This document shows, piece after piece, positions 52,086 to 60,539 of a stretch of 64,000 bases of DNA. Source of the DNA: an uncultured Clostridia bacterium. GTDB lineage: Bacteria; Bacillota; Clostridia; Christensenellales; Aristaeellaceae. The DNA lies in contig CAKTXZ010000002.1 in NCBI GenBank assembly GCA_934632155.1, positions 1 to 64,000 of the forward strand. Reading direction: 5' to 3'. Below the pieces are notes generated by a model. It made no database searches and was not told where the DNA came from. It saw only the letters and a list, made by a program, of their open reading frames with translations. Positions within the stretch are counted from its first letter, which is position 1; each line of letters opens with the position of its first letter. Made by a program: the position numbers and the translations under genes.

Positions 52086-54413
52086 ATGACCACCATCTTT
52101 ACGGGGCGCTGCTATCGGATTTCATTTTTGACCGATCGGCTGGTTCGGTTCGAATATCAGGCGAACGGGCGCTTCGAGGATCAATACACGACGAGCGTGC
52201 AAAACCGAGATTTTCCCGCCGTGAAGGTGGAAGCGCAGCATACCGGCAAGGGCGTCGAGCTGGATACCGAATATTTGCATATCGTATATGACGAGCAGCC
52301 GTTTTGCCCGAACGGTCTGCTGATTTGCGTAAAGGGCAGGGTTTCTGCGTTTCACAGCGTCTGGCGCTACGGGGAGGCGTTTGCCACGCTGGGCGGCACG
52401 GCGCGCACGCTGGACGGTGCGGACGGCGAAATTCCGGTGGAAAACGGGTTCATTTCACGCAGCGGTTTTTCCGTTCTGGACGACAGCCAAAGCATGCTTT
52501 TGACGCAAGACGGGCGATTCGTTCCCCGTACCGAGAGCGAAACGGATTTTTATTTTTTCGGATACGGCCATGATTATCAGCAATGCCTGCGGGACTATTA
52601 TCGCCTCTCGGGCGCCGTTCCCATGCTGCCCCGCTATGCGCTGGGCAACTGGTGGAGCCGCTTTCATGAGTATACGGAGGAAAGCTACCTTGCGCTGATG
52701 GAGCGCTTCCGGCGTGAAAAGGTTCCGCTGTCCGTGGCGGTGATCGATATGGACTGGCACCTGACCGACGTGCCCTACGGCAGCGGCTGGACGGGCTATA
52801 CATGGAACCGGGCGCTCTTTCCGCAGCCGCGGCGCTTTCTTGCTGCGCTTCACGAGCGGGGGATGCACGTCACGCTGAACCTGCATCCGGCCGGCGGCGT
52901 AGAGCCGCATGAGGAGGCCTATGCCGCCATGTGCGCGGCGCTGGGCAGGAACCCGGAAAGCCGGCAGCACATTGATTTTGACGCGGCGGACGAAGCGTTT
53001 TGGCGGGCGTATTTCAAGTGCCTGCATCATCCCTTGGAGGCGGAGGGCGTAGATTTCTGGTGGATTGATTGGCAGCAGGGCACGCAGAGCGCGGTTAAGG
53101 GACTGGATCCGCTTTGGGTGCTGAATGAAAAGCATTACCGCGACAGCCGGAGAAACGGGAAGAGGGGGCTGATCCTTTCCCGCTACGCAGGGCCGGGCAG
53201 CCATCGAACGCCGCTGGGCTTTTCGGGCGATACCCTTATGACATGGGCGTCGCTGGACTTTCAGCCGGCCTTCACAGCCATGGCGGCGAACGCCGGCTAT
53301 CCGTGGTGGAGCCATGATATCGGGGGGCATATGCAGGGAATCCGCAGCGATGAAATGTCGGTTCGCTGGGTGCAGCTTGGCGTGTTTTCACCCATTATGC
53401 GGCTGCATTCGGGCAAGCTGCGCTTTGCCGGCAAGGAGCCGTGGAGCTACGGCGGCGAGGCGGAGGCCGTCATGAAGGCTTACCTTCGCCTGCGGCATCG
53501 TCTCATTCCGTATCTGTATTCCGCTGCGGAAAGAACGCACCGGCTGGGCGAAGCGCTGGTTCGTCCCCTGTACCATTGCTGGCCGGAGCGTGAGGAGGCC
53601 TATCAGGCGCGCAATCAATACCTCTTCGGCCCGTCTTTGATGGTTTGCCCGATTACGACGCCCATGAACGAAGCGCTCAAAATGGCCGGCGTGAAGGCGT
53701 GGCTGCCGGAGGGAATATGGTTTGATTTTACAACGGGTCAAATCTATACCGGCGATCGCATGCTGACCATATGGCGCGGGCTGGGGGATTATCCGGTGTT
53801 TGCGCCCGCCGGGGCGATTGTTCCGCTGGCGGATACGATGAATGCGAATGAAAACCCTGCGGAAATGACGCTGCGCGTATTCGGCGGCAAAAGCGGCGCT
53901 TACGAATTGTTCGAGGACGACGGCGTGAGCCTTGACTGCGAGCCTGTCTGGACGCACCTATCGTTTGATTGGGAAAAGGGTCGATTGCAAATGGACGTCG
54001 AGGGAGAGCGCGCGCATTTGCCTGAAACGCGCACATGGCATGTGGAGCTGATCGGCGTTGCGCCCACGAAGGTCAGCGCGGGTGGGAAAATGCTCCCCTG
54101 CGCGTATGATACGACGCGGAACGCGCTTTGCTTTACCCTTCGGACGCACAGAGACGATCGGCGGGCGCAATGCGCCTTTGATTCCATGCGCCTTGCGCAG
54201 GACGATTGGCTGGCGCGCGCCGCGCAGCGCCTGCAGACGGCGCAGACGGATAACAACGAAAAGGAAATGATCTGGGGCCTGCTGAACCGGAAGGGCAATA
54301 CGCCGTCCGTTCTGGGAACGATGAACGCAGGCTGCAAAACCCCGGCGCTGGTTCATTGTCTGGCCGAGGTGCTCTTTGCGCAGGATGGAACGGAAGGAGA
54401 TAGCAAAAGATGA
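52086..54413 (+). CDS. GH31 family glycosidase A
   Basis: A 775-residue enzyme without a signal peptide. The N-terminal beta-sandwich leads to the catalytic barrel: VAVIDMDWHLTDVPYGSGWTG, the nucleophile Asp328 in FWWIDWQQG, the acid/base Asp382 in FSGDTLMTW and YPWWSHDIGGH. C-terminal beta domains follow. GH31 enzymes cleave alpha-glucosides, alpha-xylosides or related bonds from the non-reducing end. ATG at 52086 follows AAGGACGG. It overlaps the next gene (ATGA) and shares the LacI-controlled locus, so it probably acts on sugars brought in by importer 3. Confidence 0.92.
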   Translation: MTTIFTGRCYRISFLTDRLVRFEYQANGRFEDQYTTSVQNRDFPAVKVEAQHTGKGVELDTEYLHIVYDEQPFCPNGLLICVKGRVSAFHSVWRYGEAFATLGGTARTLDGADGEIPVENGFISRSGFSVLDDSQSMLLTQDGRFVPRTESETDFYFFGYGHDYQQCLRDYYRLSGAVPMLPRYALGNWWSRFHEYTEESYLALMERFRREKVPLSVAVIDMDWHLTDVPYGSGWTGYTWNRALFPQPRRFLAALHERGMHVTLNLHPAGGVEPHEEAYAAMCAALGRNPESRQHIDFDAADEAFWRAYFKCLHHPLEAEGVDFWWIDWQQGTQSAVKGLDPLWVLNEKHYRDSRRNGKRGLILSRYAGPGSHRTPLGFSGDTLMTWASLDFQPAFTAMAANAGYPWWSHDIGGHMQGIRSDEMSVRWVQLGVFSPIMRLHSGKLRFAGKEPWSYGGEAEAVMKAYLRLRHRLIPYLYSAAERTHRLGEALVRPLYHCWPEREEAYQARNQYLFGPSLMVCPITTPMNEALKMAGVKAWLPEGIWFDFTTGQIYTGDRMLTIWRGLGDYPVFAPAGAIVPLADTMNANENPAEMTLRVFGGKSGAYELFEDDGVSLDCEPVWTHLSFDWEKGRLQMDVEGERAHLPETRTWHVELIGVAPTKVSAGGKMLPCAYDTTRNALCFTLRTHRDDRRAQCAFDSMRLAQDDWLARAAQRLQTAQTDNNEKEMIWGLLNRKGNTPSVLGTMNAGCKTPALVHCLAEVLFAQDGTEGDSKR

Positions 54414-56584
54414 TTCGCCATATTCCGGAGGGTATTTTCCCCTTTGAAGACAGCGGATACGCAAGGAAGCCCTACCTGCCCTTTGTCGGGCAGGCCGTCG
54501 CGCTGGATTGCCTTTGCGGCGACGGCGTACCGCGGCTGGAAATACGCGGCGCGGCTGCCGACGTGCGGCCGCCGGTTCCCTGCGGCGAAAGCCGTTGGCG
54601 CTTTGAACTTGCGCCCTTTCGCGCGCCCGTTTCCTTTGCGTATCGCTTTGTTTGCGGCCATGAGCAGACCGCGTGGTTTCAGGCGGACGTATTGCGCGAG
54701 GCCGTCGTTTCCAAGCCGATTGAAACGGGAAGCGGATGGCTGCGCCTTGACGAGCGGGTATATTTGCATTTCGCGCTGACGGACGCGGCCTTTACAAGCT
54801 GGCTCAGCGACCGTCCCGCTGCGGCGGCCGGCGATGCGCCCTCCGCATGGCGGCTGGAAATGGACGGACAATCGCTGTGGCGCTTGCGCCGGGGCGATGA
54901 AACGCCCGTCGCCTGCCGGGAGATGCGGCTGGGGCTGCGCGCGGACGGGTCCGCCGCATGGCAGGAGATGGCGCTCGATAGTACGCACCGGCATGTTTGG
55001 GGCACGGGCGAGCGCTTTGACAGCGTGGACCAGCAGGGAATGGGCGCGTGCGGGAAGGTTGTAGAGCATTTTACCCGACAGGGCGCGTGGAGCTATCTTC
55101 CCACGCCGTTTTTCATGACCGACGCCGGGTTCGGCTTTTATCGTGACGCCGGGTGCGATGTTGCGATGCGCTTTTCCGGGCAAATCCGCATTGCCTCGCA
55201 GGTAATTCCCGGCCGCCGCGACACATGGCTGTTGGGCGCGCCCGCGGCGCAGCTTGCCGCCTATATACAGCTGACGGGCGCGCCCACGCTGCCGCCGGAA
55301 TGGGCCTTCGGCCTGTGGATCAGCGCCAACGGCTGGCGCTGCGACGCGGATGTGGACGAGCAGCTGGACGCGCTGAAAAAATATGATTGCCCGGCGTCCG
55401 TGCTTGTGCTGGAGGCTTGGAGCGATGAGAGCACCTTCTATCGCTGGAGCGAGGCGTGGGAAGCGCCGCGCCGAATGATTGAAAAAGTGCGTCGGGCCGG
55501 GCTGCATCTGGTGCTGTGGCAGATTCCCGTGCTCAAGGCCCTTGGCGATTGCCCTTATCCGGAGGCGGCCAAGCGGGATCGGGACGAAGCCGTATCCAAG
55601 GGCTTCGTCGTGCGCCGTGCGGACGGATCGCCCTATGTGATTCCGGAAAAATGGTTTGCCGGCAGCCTGCTGCCCGACTTTACCAATCCGGAGGCGTGCG
55701 CTTGGTGGTTTGGCAAGCGCGAGCATCTGCTGCAGGAGGGCGCGGAGGGCTTTAAGACCGACGGCGGCGAATTTTTATTCGGCAGCGATATTTGCCTGCA
55801 TGACGGAACGCCCGGCATCGAGGCGCATAACGTCTACGCCATGCAGTATCTGCGCGCTTACCATGCATGGATGCGGCGACAGGGCGTGAGGGGCGTGCTG
55901 TTCAGCCGCGCCGGTTATGCGGGCGCGCAGACCGTGCCGATTCATTGGGCCGGGGATCAGCTGAGCACATGGGATGAACTGCGCGCGCAGCTGACGGCGG
56001 GACTTTCGGCGGGACTTTCGGGCGTGATTTTCTGGGGGTTCGATATCGGCGGTTTCGCCGGCGAGCTGCCCGAGGCCGAGCTGTACCTGCGCGCCACGGC
56101 GATGGCTTGCTTTGCGCCCGTCATGCAGTGGCATGCCGAGCCGCGAAGCGGCCAGTTTTACGCCACGCACGATCCGGCGTTTAATAACGACCGCAGCCCG
56201 TGGAATCTGGCGCGACAGCAAAGCGCGCCGGAGATTATTGAAATCGCCTGCGCGTTCGCCCGTCTGCGCGAGCGGCTGCGGCCCTATCTGTGGGCGGAGG
56301 CGCAGGCCTGCGTGCGGAACGCCCGTCCCATGATGGCGCATCTGTGCCTTGATTTTCCCTCCGATCGCCGGGCGCTTGGCTGCAATGATGAATACATGCT
56401 GGGCAGGAGATATCTGGTTGCGCCGGTGGTTCAGAAAGGCGCGCGGGGCAGGGCGGTTTATTTGCCGCAGGGAAAATGGCGGCATTTCTTCACGAACGAG
56501 ATCATAGCGGGGGGGATTGCGCGCGAATTTGATTGCGCGCTGACCGAAGCGCTGGTATTTGAACGGCTGGAGACTAACGGGTGA
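54410..56584 (+). CDS. GH31 family glycosidase B
   Basis: A 724-residue cytoplasmic GH31 enzyme, only distantly similar to its neighbour. Landmarks are HVWGTGERFDSVDQQG near 202, WAFGLWISANGWR near 300, the nucleophile Asp451 in FKTDGGEF and the acid/base Asp516 in HWAGDQ. The KTDGGE type of nucleophile strand is common among alpha-xylosidase-like members, but specificity cannot be assigned. AAGGAG precedes the ATG. Translationally coupled to glycosidase A; together they could strip a branched alpha-linked oligosaccharide. Confidence 0.9.
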   Translation: MIRHIPEGIFPFEDSGYARKPYLPFVGQAVALDCLCGDGVPRLEIRGAAADVRPPVPCGESRWRFELAPFRAPVSFAYRFVCGHEQTAWFQADVLREAVVSKPIETGSGWLRLDERVYLHFALTDAAFTSWLSDRPAAAAGDAPSAWRLEMDGQSLWRLRRGDETPVACREMRLGLRADGSAAWQEMALDSTHRHVWGTGERFDSVDQQGMGACGKVVEHFTRQGAWSYLPTPFFMTDAGFGFYRDAGCDVAMRFSGQIRIASQVIPGRRDTWLLGAPAAQLAAYIQLTGAPTLPPEWAFGLWISANGWRCDADVDEQLDALKKYDCPASVLVLEAWSDESTFYRWSEAWEAPRRMIEKVRRAGLHLVLWQIPVLKALGDCPYPEAAKRDRDEAVSKGFVVRRADGSPYVIPEKWFAGSLLPDFTNPEACAWWFGKREHLLQEGAEGFKTDGGEFLFGSDICLHDGTPGIEAHNVYAMQYLRAYHAWMRRQGVRGVLFSRAGYAGAQTVPIHWAGDQLSTWDELRAQLTAGLSAGLSGVIFWGFDIGGFAGELPEAELYLRATAMACFAPVMQWHAEPRSGQFYATHDPAFNNDRSPWNLARQQSAPEIIEIACAFARLRERLRPYLWAEAQACVRNARPMMAHLCLDFPSDRRALGCNDEYMLGRRYLVAPVVQKGARGRAVYLPQGKWRHFFTNEIIAGGIAREFDCALTEALVFERLETNG

Positions 56585-57035
56585 AACGGAGCGGCTGACG
56601 CGGCCTCAAAGCGGCTCTGTTCCCGCGCCGCCGGGCGGCGTTTGCCGGAATTTTCGCAGCAAAGCGAAGTGCCCCTTGAAGAAGGATAAACGGCGGCGGG
56701 CGGCGAAGCGATTATCTCAGGAATCGATGTTTGATGATCCGACGCGAAAAAAGGCGGAACAAAGCAACAAAGATGAATTATCAGGTAACGGGCAATGAAT
56801 ACGTGTCCCCGCCCGCCCTCCGGGCAAGCAACGGGGCGGCGGAGGGGTTCGTGCGCATCGTTCGCGATGCGCACGGTCAGCTGCGGCGCGGCGGCGAGCG
56901 GAAGCGGGCTTTCCAGCCGATCGGCGCTGTCGAAGGCGCAGCTGTCAATGACGCGCACGCCGTTCATGAGCGCAGCAGTTTTCAGGCTCCGGCGCAGAGC
57001 GCGGGCGTTTTCTTGGCCTTTCGTGCCCGCGCGGC
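56585..57035. other. About 450 bases without a supported gene
   Basis: A minus-strand frame (56458-57087) includes a protein-like stretch (ALMNGVRVIDSCAFDSADR) but has no ribosome site and overlaps the GH31 end. It may be a fragment of a lost gene. Otherwise only short GC-rich frames and small palindromes (GCATCG-TTC-GCGATGC near 56863) are seen. Confidence 0.4.
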
Positions 57036-57064
57036 TTGCGTTTTCCCGCTGTTTATGGTATGCT
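57036..57064 (+). promoter_or_regulatory. Promoter of the glycosidase/Lgt-like/RCC1 operon
   Basis: TTGCGT (57036-57041), 17 bases, TATGCT (57059-57064). The start codon is 36 bases downstream with AAAGGAGA. Confidence 0.6.
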
Positions 57065-57100
57065 ATATCAGATAGGAACTGATGCAAAGGAGAGCCTGAA

Positions 57101-58078
57101 ATGACGCGTTTTCAACCAATGATTCGCAGCCTTGCGCTTACGCTTGCGTTGGCGGCGCTGACGTGCTTTTCCGCGGCGGCGGAATCGCTTTCCCCCCTTC
57201 CGATGAACGACCTTTCCTTCGGCCCGGCGCCCAAGACGGAAAATTATCTTTCCGCGCAGGAATATGCGGACGATTCCATCGCCGTTCGCCTCTATGAGGA
57301 CGAGTATGACGGCACGAAGTATTTTTTTGCGCATGTGAAAATCACCAATCCCTCGCAGCTGCGCACCATTCCCGCCGCCGTGGTCAATTCGCCCCGCGCG
57401 GCCTTTGCACGCAGCGCGTCGGAGAATAATTTCCGCGGGCGTTATGTCGCCAAGGCCGTTAACGCTGTGATCGCCATCAACGGCGATTTCTACACCAAGA
57501 CCGATATGTGCAAGGTGGTGCTGCGGCAGGGGCAGCAGGTTCGCAACATGGCCAACGGCGCGTCCGACCTGCTGGTGATCGACAAAAACGGCGATTTTTC
57601 CGCCCTGCCCGCCGCGCAGTGCGCCGATCCGGAGGCCTATGCGGCCTATTATGAGGCGCATCGCGACGAAATGTATCAGGTCTTCTGCTTCGGCCCGGTG
57701 CTGGTTGAAAACGGCGAAAGCGTCGTGCCGGACGATTACCAGAACAATTCCGTCGGCGCGCAGAAACGCACCCAGCGTTCCGCCATCGCGCAGCTGGGGC
57801 CGCTGGAGTATATGCTGATTACCTGCAACGGCCCGCAGACCCAAAACAACAAGGGCATGACCGTGGCGGAATTCGCAGCCGTGTGCGAAGCGGCGGGCAA
57901 GCGGCTCAACGAGAACGGCTGCCGGCTGGCCTATAATCTGGACGGCGGCAACAGCTCCACGCTGGTTTTCCGGGAAACGAACAAAAAAACGGGCAAGCTG
58001 AATTATGTCAAGGTCAACTGCCCGGAGATCGAGCGCTTTCTGGGGGATATGATTTACTTTGCGACGTTGGTGAAATAA
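57101..58078 (+). CDS. Secreted phosphodiester glycosidase family protein (NAGPA/DUF2233)
   Basis: A 325-residue exported protein with a signal peptide (about 1-27). The family core is present: ANFY-like AINGDFYTKTD near 128, a CFGPVLVENG segment near 205 and NLDGGNSSTLVF near 286. Relatives include the human uncovering enzyme, which removes GlcNAc from phosphodiesters, and bacterial spore and exopolysaccharide proteins. It may act on sugar-phosphodiester groups of surface polymers. AAAGGAGA precedes the ATG. Its stop is one base from the next ATG. Confidence 0.85.
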   Translation: MTRFQPMIRSLALTLALAALTCFSAAAESLSPLPMNDLSFGPAPKTENYLSAQEYADDSIAVRLYEDEYDGTKYFFAHVKITNPSQLRTIPAAVVNSPRAAFARSASENNFRGRYVAKAVNAVIAINGDFYTKTDMCKVVLRQGQQVRNMANGASDLLVIDKNGDFSALPAAQCADPEAYAAYYEAHRDEMYQVFCFGPVLVENGESVVPDDYQNNSVGAQKRTQRSAIAQLGPLEYMLITCNGPQTQNNKGMTVAEFAAVCEAAGKRLNENGCRLAYNLDGGNSSTLVFRETNKKTGKLNYVKVNCPEIERFLGDMIYFATLVK

Positions 58079-58079
58079 A

Positions 58080-59048
58080 ATGACGGAGCTTGCAACCTTT
58101 ACCATTCTGGGCGTTACGGTGACGCGCTATGCGTTATACGCGCTGCTGGGCTTTTTAGCGGCTGCGGCGCTGGGAGCCGCGCTTGCCAAGCGATACGGTG
58201 TGCGGGCGCGCGCGGCGGTCGGCTTTGCCGTGCTGGCCGGCGTGCTGGGGCTCTTGGCGGGGCGCGCGGTGTACTGTCTTGTTCGCCGCGATTCGCTTTT
58301 CTTTAGCGATATGGGCGAGTTTCTGGGGCTCGCGCCGCTGTTTGACTTTACCGTCGGCGGGGTAAGCGTGGTGGGCGCTGTGCTGGGCGTGGCGCTTGCG
58401 GCGCTGGCGTGCCGCCTGCTCACGCGCCGCCCGGCAAGCGCGTATATGGATTGCGCCGTGCTGCCCGGCCTTGCGTATTATGCGTTCATGCGCTTCATTG
58501 AACCGCTGAGCGGGCAGGGCTACGGCGACCTGATGACGCAGGAGGCGCTGTGCTTTTATCCGCTGTGCCGGATGAACGATTGGGGCGATTGGACGCTGTC
58601 GGTTTCCTTTATCGAGGGCGTGCTGGCCGTCGCGGTGCTCTTTTCGCTGGCCTTTATCGCAAAAAAATGCCGTCGTTCCGGAACGCTGACGCTTTACGCG
58701 GCCACGCTGCTGGCCGCAACGCAGATTATCCCCGAATCGCTGCGCTGCGACGATGTGCTCTACATCTTTATCTTTGCGCGCGTTACGCATATCGGCTGCG
58801 CGGTGCTGCTGTTTACGGCGCTGCTGACGGCGCTGCTGCACGGTGTAAGAAACGGCCTGCGCGGGCGAACTGTCGTGATGGAGCTTGCGCTTTCATTGCT
58901 GGGGCTTGGCGTGTGCATCGGCACGATTTTTGCCTTGGACAAGACCAATCTGCCTCCGCTGGCGGTGTATGCCGTGCTGCTGGCGGCGCTGGCGGCGCTG
59001 ACGACGCTCAACTGCCGCCGCATCCGAAAGGAGGATCTGCGCGCATGA
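58080..59048 (+). CDS. Divergent Lgt-like multi-helix membrane protein
   Basis: A 322-residue protein with about nine hydrophobic helices. It follows prolipoprotein diacylglyceryl transferase (Lgt) in layout: GRAVYCLV where Lgt has GARLxYVL, GGVSVVGAVLG where Lgt has GGMSFHGGLxG, RFIEPLSGQGYG where Lgt has GRxGNFxNGExxG, and PESLRCDD near the Lgt end motif. The Lgt histidine of HGG is replaced by Val and the RxGN Asn is absent, so normal Lgt chemistry is doubtful. A C-terminal extension adds helices. The gene is coupled to both neighbours (one-base gap, ATGA overlap). Confidence 0.6.
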   Translation: MTELATFTILGVTVTRYALYALLGFLAAAALGAALAKRYGVRARAAVGFAVLAGVLGLLAGRAVYCLVRRDSLFFSDMGEFLGLAPLFDFTVGGVSVVGAVLGVALAALACRLLTRRPASAYMDCAVLPGLAYYAFMRFIEPLSGQGYGDLMTQEALCFYPLCRMNDWGDWTLSVSFIEGVLAVAVLFSLAFIAKKCRRSGTLTLYAATLLAATQIIPESLRCDDVLYIFIFARVTHIGCAVLLFTALLTALLHGVRNGLRGRTVVMELALSLLGLGVCIGTIFALDKTNLPPLAVYAVLLAALAALTTLNCRRIRKEDLRA

Positions 59049-60217
59049 TGCAAAAAATCGTCGCTGTCGCGCTGCTGCTGTGTCTGCTGTGTCCTGCTGC
59101 ACTGGCGCAGGTGTATGAGCTTCCCGAAGGGCGAAACGTTGTGTTGGCCGTGGGCGGGAGCTTCGCCTATGCGCGCACTGCATCGGGCGAAATTCGCGTA
59201 TGGGGCGATAATCAGTTCGGCCAGCTGGGCAAGGGCAGCACCAAGCAGAGCTTTCAGGTATCGCCCTTCAAAACCAAGAACGCTGAAATTGACCCTTCGT
59301 GCATTACCGATATCGTGCCCGCCAACGATTACAGCTTTTTGATGATGTCGGACGGCTCGGTTTACGGCGTGGGGAATAATTCCTACCTGCCGCTGACCAA
59401 GAAGGAGGGCAACTATACCACCCACGTGCGCGTGGCGCTGCCCGAGGCTCCCGCCGCGATGGCGACGGGCTTTGGCCACGCGATGATGCTGACGCAAGGC
59501 GGCGAGGTTTACGCGTGGGGGCGCAACAGTCAGGGGCAGGTTGGCAACGGCGGCACGAAGAAGACCCAAACGCCCAGCCGTGTGCCGGTTGAAAACATCG
59601 TTCAGATTGCCTGCGGCGGGAAGTTCTCGCTTGCGCTGGATCGGGACGGCGTGCTTTGGGGCTGGGGGGATAATGAGTTTCACGAGCTGCTGCCCGATAC
59701 CACGAAGAACCAGACGACCCCCGTGCGCATCGATACGGGCGACATTGATATCGCCGTGATTGACGCCTGCGGCGCGAGCGTGGTGCTGCTGGACAAAAAC
59801 GGCACGCTCTGGACATGGGGCAAAAACGACATGCAGCAGCTGGGCTACGACACCGACGGGAAAACGACCGCCGCGCCGCAGGCCGTGCCGCTGCCGCTTC
59901 CCGTCGTTTCCGTGGCGGCCTATTCCTCGCAGACCTACGCCATCCTTTCGGACGGCTCGCTCTGGTCGTGGGGTAACAACAGCTACGGTCAGCTGGGGCA
60001 GGGCTTTCGTTCGGCTGCGTCGCAGGGCGTGCTGCCCGGTAAATGCTGGGACGGCGACGTGGCGCTCGTTATGGGCGGCAGCCTGTTTGTCGTCGCCATG
60101 CTTCAGGACGGCACCGTGCTGACCGCCGGCATCAGCAAGTTCGGCCAGCTTGGCCGCGGCGACGCAAAGAGCCAATATGCCCTGTCGCCTAACGGCATGA
60201 ATTTGATCACCGATTGA
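59045..60217 (+). CDS. Secreted RCC1-type beta-propeller protein
   Basis: A 390-residue protein with a signal peptide (MMQKIVAVALLLCLLCPAALA). Six to seven RCC1 blades are readable: GEIRVWGDNQFGQLGKGS, GEVYAWGRNSQGQVGNGG, GVLWGWGDNEFHEL, GTLWTWGKNDMQQLGYD, GSLWSWGNNSYGQLGQG and FGQLGRGD. The fold is a seven-bladed propeller used for protein or ligand binding. ATG at 59045 overlaps the Lgt-like stop. With a glycosidase and a membrane protein it could form an envelope complex; the ligand is unknown. Confidence 0.88.
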   Translation: MMQKIVAVALLLCLLCPAALAQVYELPEGRNVVLAVGGSFAYARTASGEIRVWGDNQFGQLGKGSTKQSFQVSPFKTKNAEIDPSCITDIVPANDYSFLMMSDGSVYGVGNNSYLPLTKKEGNYTTHVRVALPEAPAAMATGFGHAMMLTQGGEVYAWGRNSQGQVGNGGTKKTQTPSRVPVENIVQIACGGKFSLALDRDGVLWGWGDNEFHELLPDTTKNQTTPVRIDTGDIDIAVIDACGASVVLLDKNGTLWTWGKNDMQQLGYDTDGKTTAAPQAVPLPLPVVSVAAYSSQTYAILSDGSLWSWGNNSYGQLGQGFRSAASQGVLPGKCWDGDVALVMGGSLFVVAMLQDGTVLTAGISKFGQLGRGDAKSQYALSPNGMNLITD

Positions 60218-60260
60218 CAAGCCTTCGCTGTCGGATCGTTTTATCAGGCGGACGATTGCG

Positions 60261-60289
60261 CCTGAAAACATTTTCTTGACGTTTTCAGG
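60261..60289. promoter_or_regulatory. Palindromic operator candidate over the cysE -35
   Basis: CCTGAAAAC (60261-60269) and GTTTTCAGG (60281-60289) are perfect 9-bp arms with an 11-base spacer, covering the -35 TTGACG (60276-60281). The spacing puts the arm centres about two helical turns apart, suitable for a dimeric repressor. A short stem with TCAGGCG (60244-60265) that may end the previous operon overlaps the left arm. Confidence 0.55.
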
Positions 60290-60304
60290 GCGCGCGCATA
60301 TAAT
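60276..60304 (+). promoter_or_regulatory. Promoter of cysE-cysS
   Basis: TTGACG (60276-60281), exactly 17 bases, TATAAT (60299-60304). The transcript would have a leader of about 230 bases before the cysE ATG. Confidence 0.85.
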
Positions 60305-60310
60305 GGAGCA

Positions 60311-60525
60311 TGGCAGGGAACGGGAAAAAAACCTGATTCCGCCGCGAAAGAGAGGGCGTGCCGCCGGCTGCAAGCGCGCCTCGCGGCAGCAGGCAGTGCC
60401 CCCGGGAGCCGCAGGGCGGAAATACGCAGTATGCCCTGCCGTGATCGCCGCGTTAAGGCGTTTTCCGAAAATTGGAGTGGATTGACAGCATGCTGTTCTC
60501 TGAACGGGACGGCATGCTTTTTTCT
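60311..60525 (+). ncRNA. T-box-like leader with terminator upstream of cysE-cysS
   Basis: The leader has the size and order of a T-box riboswitch. A structured 5' part comes first (AGAGAG near 60352). CCGTGATC and CGTTAAGGCG (about 60438-60462) resemble the conserved segment before the antiterminator, and GGAGTGGA (60473-60480) resembles the start of the T-box (AGGGTGGN). A terminator follows: a 13-bp stem 60487-60499 with 60506-60518 and then TTTTTT. The rest of the T-box consensus (ACCGCG) is not matched, so the class is likely but not certain. It would let uncharged tRNA-Cys switch on the operon. Confidence 0.55.
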
Positions 60526-60539
60526 GTGGAGGGAAGCGG

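Noticed and set aside
54410..56584. Assigning GH31 B as a sulfoquinovosidase or a defined alpha-xylosidase
   Set aside because: The catalytic pair is clear but I could not identify residues that would fix the substrate.
56458..57087. Minus-strand frame of 209 codons behind the GH31 genes
   Set aside because: It overlaps the GH31 B end and has no ribosome site. One stretch looks protein-like, so a gene fragment is possible but not supported.
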